A DNA stretch of 64,000 bases from contig NZ_JAHXBF010000019.1 of the NCBI RefSeq assembly GCF_020103695.1, forward strand, positions 1 to 64,000, in the 5' to 3' direction. Position numbers and translations under genes: made by a program. Below the pieces are notes generated by a model. It was not told the origin of the DNA and did no database searches. It saw only the letters and a program-made list of their open reading frames with translations. This stretch comes from Hyalangium versicolor. GTDB lineage: Bacteria > Myxococcota > Myxococcia > Myxococcales > Myxococcaceae. Shown in pieces: positions 16,788-25,896 of this stretch; position 1 is the stretch's first letter; each line of letters starts with the position of its first letter.

Positions 16788-16905
16788 GGGCGCACAGCCT
16801 ATAGCGATGGAGCGCGCGGGGCCCAACCGGGTATACTCCGCTTGGCGGCCGGGCCTGATCCATCCCCCCTTGCGTGGCGAGGGCGGTCTTGAATCAGGGG
16901 TATTG

Positions 16906-17757
16906 ATGCGACTCGTTTCCGTGGCGCGTTCCTTCCTCTCCGTCCTCTGCTGCACACTCCTGTGCTCCTGCGCCACGTCCCGTGGAGCCTCAGAGGACTC
17001 GGAGAACGAAGCGCTGGAGTCCTTCCTGGGCTCGAATCTCCCGAGCCTCGTGTGCGATGGGACCCGGCTCGTGGGAGCCACCTCCTTCTCCGAGACCTGC
17101 CTGCCCTCAGAGGGAGCCCCCCGCCTGACCATCGCCGGGCTCGAGCCGATGGCCACGCCGCTGCGTGAGTGCATCCTCACGGGTCTGCCCGTGGAGACCA
17201 GCCCGGCGGATCCCTCCGCGTGCCACCAGGGAGCAGCCCAGGTCCTCCAGGGCCGACTGCGCCAATTGGGCTGGCTGGAGGCGACGGTCTCTCCCGCCTC
17301 GGGCACCCCGAATGTGTCCGAGGCCTCGCTCACGATCCAGCTCGGGAGCCGCTACCGGATCGGCGCGCTCCACGTGGACCGGACCGAGCAAGGCGGGCGC
17401 GTAGCCTCGGAGCGCATCCTCTCGAAGGCCTACGCGGCGATTCCGGAGGACGCCTGGTTCACCTCGAGCGCCCTGGCGGCGATGCATTCGCGCGTCTACC
17501 AGATGAGGAAGTTCCGGGCGGTCTGGGTCATCGGCGGAGAACCGGACCCCCAGAACAAGATCGTCCCGGTGACAATCGACGTCTGGGAGAAGCCCCAGAA
17601 ACCCAAGAAGCCAAAGGTGGCGCGCCACGAGAGGCCTCGGCCTCCACTCCCGGGACACTGCGCCCCGCGAAGCGCCATCTGCTTCAACGGCCGGGACTGC
17701 ACCTACGACCAGCAGTCCGGCTGCACCATCTGCTCCTGCCGGCCCGCCTGCTGGTGA
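16906..17757 (+). CDS. POTRA-like lipoprotein with Cys-rich tail
   Basis: A 283-residue predicted lipoprotein (signal ending LLCSC). Two alpha/beta segments look like POTRA domains: one around ECILTGLPVE...CHQGAAQVLQGRLRQLGWL, and one around GSRYRIGALHVDRTEQGGRVASERILSKAYAAIP, whose pattern GxxYRIGxLxV is typical of POTRA. No beta-barrel follows. The last 35 residues hold seven cysteines (CAPRSAICFNGRDC, CTICSCRPACW). The next gene is a paralogue in the same order of motifs. It runs divergently from the amylase. I propose an outer-membrane periplasmic adaptor role; no family name can be given. Confidence 0.65.
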   Translation: MRLVSVARSFLSVLCCTLLCSCATSRGASEDSENEALESFLGSNLPSLVCDGTRLVGATSFSETCLPSEGAPRLTIAGLEPMATPLRECILTGLPVETSPADPSACHQGAAQVLQGRLRQLGWLEATVSPASGTPNVSEASLTIQLGSRYRIGALHVDRTEQGGRVASERILSKAYAAIPEDAWFTSSALAAMHSRVYQMRKFRAVWVIGGEPDPQNKIVPVTIDVWEKPQKPKKPKVARHERPRPPLPGHCAPRSAICFNGRDCTYDQQSGCTICSCRPACW

Positions 17758-17777
17758 GCCGCCCGAGGTCCCCGCCT

Positions 17778-18461
17778 ATGAAACGCACCCTGCCCCTCAT
17801 CGCCGGCCTGATGCTGACGGCCTGTGCCAGCGCTCCCAAAACAGAGAACGCCTGGTGGAAGAGCCTCGACGACTCCGAGGAAGGCCGCTCGGAGGACACC
17901 CTCTCCTGCCGAGGCATCCGTTCGAGCGATGAACTCGACCGCCTCACGAACTGCTGGCCCGAGGGAACTCCCATGCTCGCCACCTCCCAGGTCCGGGGGC
18001 TCGAGGAGATGTCCCCCATCCTCCGGGAGTGCCTGCTCGCGGGCCTGCCCACCCTCGTGGCCGAGGGAGCCGACCGGGCACGCTGCCAGCAGGGCCTGGC
18101 GGATGTCATCGACCGCCGCCTCTACAAGCTCGGCTGGCTGAAATCGGAGGTGGTGCCCGAGGAAGCCACCGGCACGGACGCGACCTCCTCGCGGACGCTG
18201 GTCGCCGTCCAGCTCGGGAAGCGCTACCGGATCGGCCAGCTCTTCGTGGCCACGGGCCCCAGCCAGAAGGTGAACTCCAAGCGCATCATCAAGAAGGCAC
18301 AGAAGGCCATCCCCAAGAGGCGCTGGTGCACACAAACGGCGCTGGAGGACATCCACCTGCGCGTGTACGACCCGTCGACGTTCGAGCAGGTCCAGGTCGC
18401 CCTCGGAGAGATCGACGACACGGCGGCGCGCGCCTCGGTCATCATCACCATCCAGGAGTGA
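17778..18461 (+). CDS. POTRA-like lipoprotein, paralogue of the preceding gene
   Basis: A 227-residue predicted lipoprotein, MKRTLPLIAGLMLTACASA with lipidation at Cys16. It shares with its neighbour the segments RGLEEMSPILRECLLAGLP, RCQQGLADVIDRRLYKLGWL and LGKRYRIGQLFV, so the two arose by tandem duplication. It lacks the neighbour's Cys-rich tail. It begins 20 bases after the neighbour's stop and is followed 9 bases later by the PhoD-like gene, suggesting one transcript of three genes. Function unknown. Confidence 0.65.
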   Translation: MKRTLPLIAGLMLTACASAPKTENAWWKSLDDSEEGRSEDTLSCRGIRSSDELDRLTNCWPEGTPMLATSQVRGLEEMSPILRECLLAGLPTLVAEGADRARCQQGLADVIDRRLYKLGWLKSEVVPEEATGTDATSSRTLVAVQLGKRYRIGQLFVATGPSQKVNSKRIIKKAQKAIPKRRWCTQTALEDIHLRVYDPSTFEQVQVALGEIDDTAARASVIITIQE

Positions 18462-18470
18462 ACCGCCCTC

Positions 18471-20126
18471 ATGGCCTTCCAATTCGACCGGCACTGCAAG
18501 CTGCTGGGCCCCTTCCTCGGCCACACGACCGACACGGAGACCCGCATCTGGCTGCACATGGCGGACCTGAAGCCCGGGGAGCGCCGCACGCTCTACGTCA
18601 CGGTCCACCGGGGCCACCCCAGCGCCCGCGTCGAGCACCTGCTGCCCCTCGTCCTCTCCGAGGAGGAATGCGGCGTCGGAGTGGCCACCGTACCGGGGCT
18701 CCAGCCGGACACGCTCTACTTCTACCGGCTGTGGTGGGACGAAGCGCGGCTGGCGGAGGTCAACCTCCACGGATTGACGCACGAGGACACCTTCTTCCGG
18801 ACCCTGCCCCGAGGCGGCTTCGAGCACCAGCTCGACTTCCTGGTGATGAGCTGCCACAACCCGGAGACGGCGGTCCGCGATGGCCAGAACGGCTTTGCTG
18901 TGTGGGCGGAGCTGCCGGCCATCATCTCGCACAACCGCAACGTCCGGTTCGCCCTGCTCATCGGCGATCAGATCTACGCGGACGACATCGAGCGCAAGGC
19001 GCAGCGGGAGAAGGACCCACGAAAGCGCGTGGGGCTCTACCTGGGCATGTACCGCAAGTACTGGAGCGACCTGCGCTACCGCCGGGTGCTCTGCCAGCTG
19101 CCGGCCTATCTGATGTGGGACGACCACGACATCACCGACGGCTGGGGCTCGCGGGAGGACTCCTTCGAGGACGCGCGCTCGGACGTCTTCACACAGAAGT
19201 GGCAGCGGATGTTCGTGTCCGCGCGGCAGGCCTTCCAGCACATGCAGGCCGCGCGCAACCCGCCGCCCCTGACCCCCGGCTACGAGCAGGGCTTCGACAA
19301 CTGCTTCCGCGTGGGCCGGGCGGGCTTCGTGCTGGCGGATCTGCGCAGCAACCGGAACGTGCGCCAGGGGCGCATCTGGAAGGAGGAGCAGCTCGCGGCG
19401 GTGGAGCGCTGGGTGGCCTCGCAGCGTGAGCACCTGGATGTGCTCTTCTTCTGCAGCCCCGTCGTCTTCTCCCACGGGCACCAGGGGCTGGAGGCGATGA
19501 TGCGCAGCGGCTGGCCCTACGTGCTCCAGTTCTTCTCGTGGCTGGGCTCACTGCGCTACGGAGGCGTCCGAAGCCTGGTGAGCAGCTTCCACAAGAACGT
19601 CGGCGACCTGCGGGACGACCTGAACGACAGCTGGGGCGCCGAGCCCAACCGGCGCGAGGCGGACCGGGTGCTCGACTTCCTCTTCAGCCTCCAGAACCCG
19701 CCGCATGGACAGCGTCCACTGAGCGTGGTGGTGCTGGCCGGAGACATCCACACCCCGGGCTACTCGACGCTGTACTCATCCAATCCAGCGCACGCCAAGC
19801 GCCCGTCGATTCCCCACGTGGTGGCGTCCCCTGTCTCCTACCAGCCCTTCAGCTGGATGGCGGAGGCGGTGTACCGGCGCCTCACGCGGGTGGTGACGCT
19901 GGGCGAGAAAGGCATCTACAGCGCGCAGGTGAGCCACCACTTCAGCCAGCGCAACGTGGTGGTGACCTCCCTGCGCAACGTGACTTCGGACGAGTGGCAC
20001 CTCAAGGTGAAGTACTACCTGGAGGGCCACCCCGAACCGCGCATCCTGCTCTTCGACCTGCACCGCAGCTCGGGGCGTGAGGCCCTCTCCTGGCCCCACG
20101 CCGGCGATCTGAGCCTCTTCGGCTGA
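18471..20126 (+). CDS. PhoD-like metallophosphatase
   Basis: A 551-residue phosphatase of the PhoD/alkaline phosphatase D superfamily. An N-terminal beta-sandwich domain (GPFLGHTTDTETRIWLHMADL ... LQPDTLYFYRLWW) precedes the metallophosphoesterase core with ligands in MSCHNPET, LIGDQIYADDIE, MWDDHDITDGWGSRED and LAGDIHTPGYS. Unlike classical PhoD it has no Tat or Sec leader, so it probably acts in the cytoplasm or is anchored by partners. The substrate is unknown. It is the last gene of a run beginning with two lipoproteins. Confidence 0.88.
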   Translation: MAFQFDRHCKLLGPFLGHTTDTETRIWLHMADLKPGERRTLYVTVHRGHPSARVEHLLPLVLSEEECGVGVATVPGLQPDTLYFYRLWWDEARLAEVNLHGLTHEDTFFRTLPRGGFEHQLDFLVMSCHNPETAVRDGQNGFAVWAELPAIISHNRNVRFALLIGDQIYADDIERKAQREKDPRKRVGLYLGMYRKYWSDLRYRRVLCQLPAYLMWDDHDITDGWGSREDSFEDARSDVFTQKWQRMFVSARQAFQHMQAARNPPPLTPGYEQGFDNCFRVGRAGFVLADLRSNRNVRQGRIWKEEQLAAVERWVASQREHLDVLFFCSPVVFSHGHQGLEAMMRSGWPYVLQFFSWLGSLRYGGVRSLVSSFHKNVGDLRDDLNDSWGAEPNRREADRVLDFLFSLQNPPHGQRPLSVVVLAGDIHTPGYSTLYSSNPAHAKRPSIPHVVASPVSYQPFSWMAEAVYRRLTRVVTLGEKGIYSAQVSHHFSQRNVVVTSLRNVTSDEWHLKVKYYLEGHPEPRILLFDLHRSSGREALSWPHAGDLSLFG

Positions 20127-20156
20127 GCCTCGGGAGTCCCCCGCCCTCCCGGGCTC
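20125..20156. terminator. hairpin between convergent genes
   Basis: GAGCCTCGGGAG and CTCCCGGGCTC pair with one bulged base and a 9-base loop, overlapping the PhoD-like stop and lying just before the end of the beta-helix gene. No T-run follows, so efficiency is uncertain. Confidence 0.5.
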
Positions 20157-20175
20157 GAGCCAAAGAGTCACAATC

Positions 20176-22653
20176 TCAGTAGTACGCGTTGAACTCGCGC
20201 GCGGACCACCAGCTGGAGGCCGTGCCGGTCTGCACCACCTTGATGTAGCGGCCGCTCTTCGCCGAGAAGGTGATGGTCTGGACCGGGCCGCTGCCGGTGC
20301 CGCTGGCGACCACGCTGCCCCAGTTCGCCCCGTCGTTCGAGATATAGACTTCATACCCGCGGGCGTAGTCCGCGTCGCTGCCGGTGGAGTCCAGGACGAT
20401 CTTGTTGAACGTCTTGGTCGCCTGCATGTCGACAACCAGGTACTGGCCGGGGACCATCGCCGCGCCCGTGCTCCAGCGCGTGGCCATGCTGCCGTCGAAG
20501 AGGCTCGACGGCACGTCACCGCTCGTCGGAGACGAGGTAGCCGTCCAACCCGTGCGAGACAGTGCCGTCCCCGTGCCACCGCCCGCCGGCGTGGTGACAG
20601 TGACGGTGCTGCTGGCCGCCGAGACGTTGCCCGCCGCATCCCGCGCCTTCACGGAGTAGCTGTACGTGGTCGAAGCCGCCAGGCCCGTGTCGCTGAACGA
20701 GTTCGTCGTCGTCGAGGCGATCTGCACCCCGGCGCGGAGGATGTCGTAGCCGCTGACGCCCACGTTGTCCGTGGAGGCAGTCCAGGTCAGGTTGACCTGG
20801 GTGCTGGACGAAGCGGAGGCGGCCAGGTTCGCCGGGGTGCTCGGAGCCTGGGTGTCGCCAGTGCTGGTGCCGGTGCCGGCGAACTCGGAGTAGGTCTGCC
20901 GCATGGAGTCGGCGGTGTTCCCATAGACGCGCCCACCCAGGTCGTTGACGATGTGGGTGATCTCGCTGCCAGCCACGCCGTTCAGCCAGATGGTCGTCAG
21001 GTGGTGGATCTTCACGCCCGTGACGTTGGGGACCTCGACGGCGCTGTTCAGCTTCACGGCCGCGTCGCGGAAGTAAGAGTACACGCCGACACCCCAGGCC
21101 TCGTGCGTGCTCACCGAGTCAGCCACCTTGTACGAGGCGTATCCGTTCACCGTGCCGTTCTTGCTCATCCACGACGCCTGGTTGGGCACGTCGTAGGGGA
21201 TCTCGGACTGGTAGAAGTACACCCGACCGCCGTTGGCGTTCCACAGCGTCTGGTACTCGTTGTGGTGCTCGTTGAAGAGACCATAGATGGTCACATTGGC
21301 GCCGTTGACGACGAGGCCGTTCTTCGAGGTGTTGGAGGTCCACGCGGCGCCCGCGCCATGGTCCGCGCGCCACAGCCAGAAGTGGTCGCCAATCACGTTG
21401 TTGCTGTTGATCTTGATGCCCACCTCATTCTTGCCGTTGGTGGCGCCACCGGTCCGGACGGTGATGTCGTGCAGCGACGTGGGGTTGGAGGCGTGGTTGG
21501 CCGAGCTACCCGTGGGGCCCACCTCGAGGACAGAGGACGAGCTGGTCGCGCCCGCGTCGAAGAGCAGGCCGGCGATCTTCACGCCGTCCACGTCGGCCAC
21601 GGAGAGGGCCGGCTTGCCCGTCGTCGGCACGAGGGTGGCGACGCCGATGCCCAGCACCACGGTGTTCGCGTTGTTGACCCGGATCGTGTCATTCAGCTGG
21701 TAGATGCCGGGGGTGAACAGGACGTGCTTGCCCGAGCTCAGCGCCGAGTTGATGGTGGCGGCCGTGGCCGTGCCCGCCTGGGCAATGTAGAACTGATCGA
21801 TGGAGATGGACGTTCCCGGCGTGGCGCTGTTGGCCCAGCTCAGACCCGTGGTGTTCGTCTGCAGCGCGGGGACGAAGACGTTGTAGGCCCCGGTGTTGCT
21901 CACATAGAGGTAGGGCTTCTCACGGATGATCGGCGTGGTGGAGACCACCGTATAGGGGGGCTCGGGGAACGTGCCGGACGGCGTGTTGTTGCACCCCACG
22001 AACACCATGTTCCACACCGCGTTGTTCCAGCTGGTCCACGTGCTGTTGCGCGAGAGCCATTGCTGTTGCGAGGCGGGAACGACGATACCGTCCACCTTGG
22101 AGTCCGCCAGGAAGCCGCCGCTGGCCCAGCCCGCGTTCCAGTTGGCGTCGAAGTCGAACAGGTCCAGCTCGCCAACGATGTGAAGGCGGCGCAGCGGAGC
22201 AGCCTGGGAGACGGCGATCTGCGTCTTGCCGCTCGACGGGCTCAGCTTGAGGTTCTCGAGCGTGCGCCAGAAGTTCCGGGTGGCGTTGCCGTTGTCCCAG
22301 TCGGCGTTCACGTTGATGCCGCCGGTGACGTTCACATCCCCGGGGTTCTGCCCCAGGCCCGCCACGTGCGTATAGAAACCCACGTTGAAGTTGACGTTGT
22401 ACGTGCCCGGCTTGAAGAGCAGCGCATAGCGGTTGGTGCTGAACTCCGCCGCCGCCTGCCCATTGAAGATGGTGGTACCGAGATTCGAGATGTCCGCGAC
22501 CGGCATGCTCGTATCGAAGACATATACATTGGGGCCGAAGATGGTCTTGTTCGCATCGGCCACCGATGCGGCTTCTGAGACATTCGGATACATCGAATAC
22601 AGACTGGCCGCGGCGGCCAACGCGGACATCGTTGAGGCCATGTTTCGGTTCAT
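20176..22653 (-). CDS. secreted right-handed beta-helix protein with FN3 and F5/8C carbohydrate-binding domains
   Basis: An 825-residue exported protein (signal within the first 30 residues, ending near SEAASVA). Residues about 40-590 look like a pectate-lyase-type right-handed beta-helix: repeated short strands, LFTPGIYQLNDTIRV, NTVVLGIGVATLVP, VGIKINSNNVIGDHFWLWRADHG. A fibronectin type III domain (about 598-686) and an F5/8C (CBM32-like) domain (about 695-825) complete it. It is probably a glycan-degrading enzyme, but I cannot name the glycoside hydrolase or lyase family. The ATG at 22653 is preceded at the right distance by GGGGAG. It flanks the beta-glucan ABC/GH locus on the opposite strand. 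Confidence 0.72.
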   Translation of the reverse strand: MNRNMASTMSALAAAASLYSMYPNVSEAASVADANKTIFGPNVYVFDTSMPVADISNLGTTIFNGQAAAEFSTNRYALLFKPGTYNVNFNVGFYTHVAGLGQNPGDVNVTGGINVNADWDNGNATRNFWRTLENLKLSPSSGKTQIAVSQAAPLRRLHIVGELDLFDFDANWNAGWASGGFLADSKVDGIVVPASQQQWLSRNSTWTSWNNAVWNMVFVGCNNTPSGTFPEPPYTVVSTTPIIREKPYLYVSNTGAYNVFVPALQTNTTGLSWANSATPGTSISIDQFYIAQAGTATAATINSALSSGKHVLFTPGIYQLNDTIRVNNANTVVLGIGVATLVPTTGKPALSVADVDGVKIAGLLFDAGATSSSSVLEVGPTGSSANHASNPTSLHDITVRTGGATNGKNEVGIKINSNNVIGDHFWLWRADHGAGAAWTSNTSKNGLVVNGANVTIYGLFNEHHNEYQTLWNANGGRVYFYQSEIPYDVPNQASWMSKNGTVNGYASYKVADSVSTHEAWGVGVYSYFRDAAVKLNSAVEVPNVTGVKIHHLTTIWLNGVAGSEITHIVNDLGGRVYGNTADSMRQTYSEFAGTGTSTGDTQAPSTPANLAASASSSTQVNLTWTASTDNVGVSGYDILRAGVQIASTTTNSFSDTGLAASTTYSYSVKARDAAGNVSAASSTVTVTTPAGGGTGTALSRTGWTATSSPTSGDVPSSLFDGSMATRWSTGAAMVPGQYLVVDMQATKTFNKIVLDSTGSDADYARGYEVYISNDGANWGSVVASGTGSGPVQTITFSAKSGRYIKVVQTGTASSWWSAREFNAYY

Positions 22654-23155
22654 TGCCATCTCCCCGTGAAGAGCGCGGACACACCCCGGCCGGCTCCAGG
22701 TCTCCCTGGGGCTCCACATCCGCTGAGGCTTGAGGGTGTATTGCGCTGCGTCAAAGGCACCGGCTGTATCGGTATGCGCCGGCCACCTTAAAAACATATG
22801 TAGAGCTGATTACTCCGAAAGTAAAGCTTCTTTTGAAAGCGCCACCATAACAGTATGGCGGTAGGTCCCTCTGGGGCAGGTTGGACTCGCCCTCAATCCG
22901 AGTGAAGTGGGTTGAACGCGCTTTCATTCATGGTCATTATGCTTCGCACCGTGCGAATTGAGATAAGTCATCCATCGGACAGGGGGCCTGGCAGGTCTGA
23001 TGCCCTCAGGGGGCAGCGACACCGGAAGCCCGTAACGCCATGCGTTGGATTAACGCCGTGCGTTGAAGACTGATAACGCTTTGCGTCGGAAAACGCTTGT
23101 CCTCGCAATGTGGGGAATAGCGTATATGGGGCCTCTCTCCACGAAGGAGTGATCC
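22654..23155. other. divergent regulatory region of glucan locus
   Basis: These 502 bases lie between the start codons of the beta-helix gene and the ABC binding-protein gene. They are less GC-rich than the surroundings and contain no gene. The right part holds the palindromic operator-like sites annotated separately; the left part contains an isolated half-site-like TGCGTC near 22746. Confidence 0.6.
23034..23096. promoter_or_regulatory. array of AACGC-N3-GCGTT operator-like palindromes
   Basis: Site 1 AACGCCATGCGTT (23034-23046) and site 2 AACGCCGTGCGTT (23052-23064) are perfect palindromes around three bases. Site 3 AACGCTTTGCGTC (23075-23087) has one mismatch. A half-site AACGC follows at 23092-23096. 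The array ends 60 bases before the ATG of the ABC substrate-binding gene. The form resembles LacI-family operators, but no regulator gene is in the locus. Confidence 0.65.
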
Positions 23156-24865
23156 ATGTCACGCCGGCTGCTGATGCTGTGCATCTCCCTGATGTCACTG
23201 GGGGGTCTCGTCCACTGTTCGAAGAGTTCTCAAGAGAGCAGCGCCCCATCTACGCCCGCGGCGGCTCCCGCGGCGGAGAAGGCAGCAGCTCCGAAGGCCA
23301 CGGCCCTGACGGTCGTCCAAGAGCAGCAGGCCTCCTGGGTCCGCAACTTCAACCCGCTGATCGCTCCCGGCACCGCGCGCTGGCCCACCCGCGCCGGCGT
23401 CTACGAGCCGCTCATGGTGTACAACACGCTCAAGGGCGAGTTCGTCCCCTGGCTGGCGCAGAAGTACGAGTGGAGCCCGGACAACAAGAAGCTCACCCTG
23501 ACCCTGCGCCCCGGCGTGAAGTGGTCGGACGGCCAGCCCTTCAGCGCCAAGGACGTGGCCTTCACCTTCGAAGTCCTCAAGAAGCACAAGGCCCTGGATT
23601 TCGCGGCCGTCTGGGCCTTCCTCGAGTCGGTGCAGGCCAAGGATGACACGACGGTCGAGTTCAACCTCTCGCGCCCCTTCGTCCCCGGCCTCGTCTACAT
23701 CGTCCACCAGCCCATCGTCCCCGAGCACAAGTGGAAGGACGTGGAGGATCCGGTCACCTACAAGAACGAGAACCCGGTGGCCACGGGCCCCTTCACCGAG
23801 GTGAAGGTGTTCCAGAACCAGGTCTTCGAGCTGGGCCGCAACCCCAACTACTGGCAGCCGGGCAAGCCCGCCATCGAGAGCCTGCGCTTCCCCGCCTACC
23901 CGGGCAATGACCAGGCGAACCTGGCGCTGCTCACCGGCGAGCTGGACTGGGCTGGCAGCTTCGTGCCCGACATCGAGCGCGTCTTCGTCGCCAAGGATCC
24001 GGAGAACAACCACTACTGGTTCCCGCTGGTCGGCAACACCACGACGCTCTACGTCAACACCACCAAGAAGCCCTTCGATGACGTGCGCGTGCGCAAGGCC
24101 ATCAGCATGGCCATCGACCGCGATCAGATCGTCAAGGTGGCCATGTATGGCTACACGAGGCCCGTGGACTCCACCGCGCTCAGCGACGCCCACAACAGCT
24201 GGCGCAACCCCGAGGCCGTGGCGGCGGGCGGCTGGACGAAGCTGGACGTGGCCAAGGCCAACGCACTGCTCGACGAGGCTGGCCTCAAGAGGGGCGAGGA
24301 TGGCATCCGCGTGGGGCCGGACAAGAAGCCCCTGAAGTATGACATCAACGTCGTCACCGGCTGGTCGGACTGGGTGCGCGCGGTGCAGATCATCGCCCAG
24401 AACCTCAAGCAGGTGGGCATCGACGCCTCCGTCAAGACGCTCGACTTCAGCCCCTGGTTCGAGAAGCTCCAGAAGGGCGAGTTCGACATCAGCATGGGGT
24501 GGACGTCGGAAGAGCCGACACCTTATCATTTCTACCGTGACCTCATGGGTACCGAGACGCTCAGGCCCGTGGGAGAGATTGCCGCCCGGAACTGGGACCG
24601 TTTTGCAAGCAAGGAGGCTGACGCGCTGCTGCACGCCTTCGAAGTCACGAGCGACTTCGCGGAGCAGAAGAAGATCGCCGGGCAGCTCCAGATGCTGTTC
24701 GTGCAGAACGCGCCGACGATCCCCCTCTTCCCGGGCCCGTCCTGGGGTGAGTACAGCACGCGCCGCTTCACGGGCTTCCCGAACAAGGACAACCCGTACG
24801 CGAAGCTGACGCCCAACAGCCAGCCGGAGCACCTGTTCCTGCTGGTGGAAGTGAAGCCCAAGTAG
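23156..24865 (+). CDS. ABC transporter substrate-binding lipoprotein, SBP family 5
   Basis: A 569-residue extracytoplasmic binding protein of the peptide/nickel/oligosaccharide class (SBP_bac_5). The leader ends GGLVHC with the predicted lipidated Cys21, though His at position -1 is unusual for a lipobox. An Ala/Pro-rich linker runs to about residue 48. Family motifs include YEPLMVYN, LRPGVKWSDGQPFSAKDVAFTFE, VRKAISMAIDRDQIV, and ALLDEAGLKRGEDG. Relatives in Thermotoga and archaea bind cellobiose and beta-glucan oligomers; that ligand class fits the GH1/GH3 genes downstream. AAGGAGTG precedes the ATG by 6 bases. First gene of a seven-gene operon. Confidence 0.9.
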   Translation: MSRRLLMLCISLMSLGGLVHCSKSSQESSAPSTPAAAPAAEKAAAPKATALTVVQEQQASWVRNFNPLIAPGTARWPTRAGVYEPLMVYNTLKGEFVPWLAQKYEWSPDNKKLTLTLRPGVKWSDGQPFSAKDVAFTFEVLKKHKALDFAAVWAFLESVQAKDDTTVEFNLSRPFVPGLVYIVHQPIVPEHKWKDVEDPVTYKNENPVATGPFTEVKVFQNQVFELGRNPNYWQPGKPAIESLRFPAYPGNDQANLALLTGELDWAGSFVPDIERVFVAKDPENNHYWFPLVGNTTTLYVNTTKKPFDDVRVRKAISMAIDRDQIVKVAMYGYTRPVDSTALSDAHNSWRNPEAVAAGGWTKLDVAKANALLDEAGLKRGEDGIRVGPDKKPLKYDINVVTGWSDWVRAVQIIAQNLKQVGIDASVKTLDFSPWFEKLQKGEFDISMGWTSEEPTPYHFYRDLMGTETLRPVGEIAARNWDRFASKEADALLHAFEVTSDFAEQKKIAGQLQMLFVQNAPTIPLFPGPSWGEYSTRRFTGFPNKDNPYAKLTPNSQPEHLFLLVEVKPK

Positions 24866-24895
24866 CACCCCCCGCGTGAGAGAGGCCCACGAACC

Positions 24896-25873
24896 GTGCG
24901 ACACCTGCTTCGAAACCTGGGCCTCTACGCGATCGCCGCGTGGGCCTCTCTAACGCTCAATTTCCTCATCCCGCGACTCATGCCGGGCGATCCCGCCTCG
25001 GCCATGTTCGCGCGCTTCAGGGGCGAGCTGCAGCCCGAGGCCATGGACGCGCTGCGCGCCGCCTTTGGCTTCACCAACGAGCCGCTCTGGAAGCAATACC
25101 TCACCTACGTGGCCCACCTCTTCAAGGGGGACATGGGCCTGTCCGTCGCCTACTTCCCCGCGAAGGTGACGGAGGTCATCGCCACGGGCCTGGGCTGGAC
25201 GCTCCTGCTGGCGGGCGTGGCCGTCATCATCAGCTTCGCGCTCGGGACGATGCTCGGAGTGATCGCCACGTGGCGGCGCGGCGGCTGGCTGGACTCGGTG
25301 GCGCCCCCGGTGCTCGTCTTCCTGGGAGCGTTCCCCTACTTCTGGCTGGCGATGCTGCTGCTCTACGGGCTGGGCTTCGTGGCTGGCCTCTTCCCGGTCC
25401 GCCATGCCTACAGCGACACGCTCGCGCCCGCCTTCACCGGCGAGTTCATCCTCAGCGTGGCCCACCACATGGTGCTCCCGGCCACGGCGATCGTCATCGC
25501 GTCGCTCGGAGGCTGGATGCTCAGCATGCGCAGCACCATGGTCGGCGTGCTCGCCGAGGACTACATCACCATGGCGAACGCCAAGGGCCTCTCCCAGTGG
25601 CGCATCATGTTCCACTACGCCGCTCGCAACGCGCTGCTGCCGAACGTCACCGGCTTCGGCATGGCGCTGGGCTTCGTCCTCTCGGGCTCGCTGCTGACGG
25701 AGAAGGTCTTCTCGTACCCCGGACAGGGCTACCTGCTCATCCAGGCGGTGCGCAACCAGGACTATCCCCTCATGCAGGGCATCTTCCTGACCATCACCTT
25801 CGCCGTGCTGGCCGCCAACCTGCTCGTGGACATCGTCTACGTCTGGCTCGATCCTCGGGCACGCAGCAACTGA
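24896..25873 (+). CDS. ABC transporter permease (DppB-type)
   Basis: A 325-residue inner-membrane permease with about six hydrophobic helices. The signature EDYITMANAKGLSQWRIMFHYAARNALLPNVT near residues 220-250 is the EAA loop that contacts the ATPase; the ASxNFLIPRLMPGDP-like start is typical of the first permease of dipeptide/oligosaccharide importers. GTG at 24896 is the start, 30 bases after the binding-protein stop. Forms a channel with the next permease. Confidence 0.92.
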   Translation: MRHLLRNLGLYAIAAWASLTLNFLIPRLMPGDPASAMFARFRGELQPEAMDALRAAFGFTNEPLWKQYLTYVAHLFKGDMGLSVAYFPAKVTEVIATGLGWTLLLAGVAVIISFALGTMLGVIATWRRGGWLDSVAPPVLVFLGAFPYFWLAMLLLYGLGFVAGLFPVRHAYSDTLAPAFTGEFILSVAHHMVLPATAIVIASLGGWMLSMRSTMVGVLAEDYITMANAKGLSQWRIMFHYAARNALLPNVTGFGMALGFVLSGSLLTEKVFSYPGQGYLLIQAVRNQDYPLMQGIFLTITFAVLAANLLVDIVYVWLDPRARSN

Positions 25874-25896
25874 CGGAAGGAAACGGGGGACCTGGA

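Noticed and set aside
16788..17333. N-terminal extension of the amylase frame
   Set aside because: The lipoprotein signal at 16787 is a clear start, and the extension overlaps a divergent lipoprotein gene.
17703..19481. Antisense 592-codon frame over lipoprotein and PhoD-like genes
   Set aside because: Shadow composition; the sense genes have leaders and metal-site motifs.
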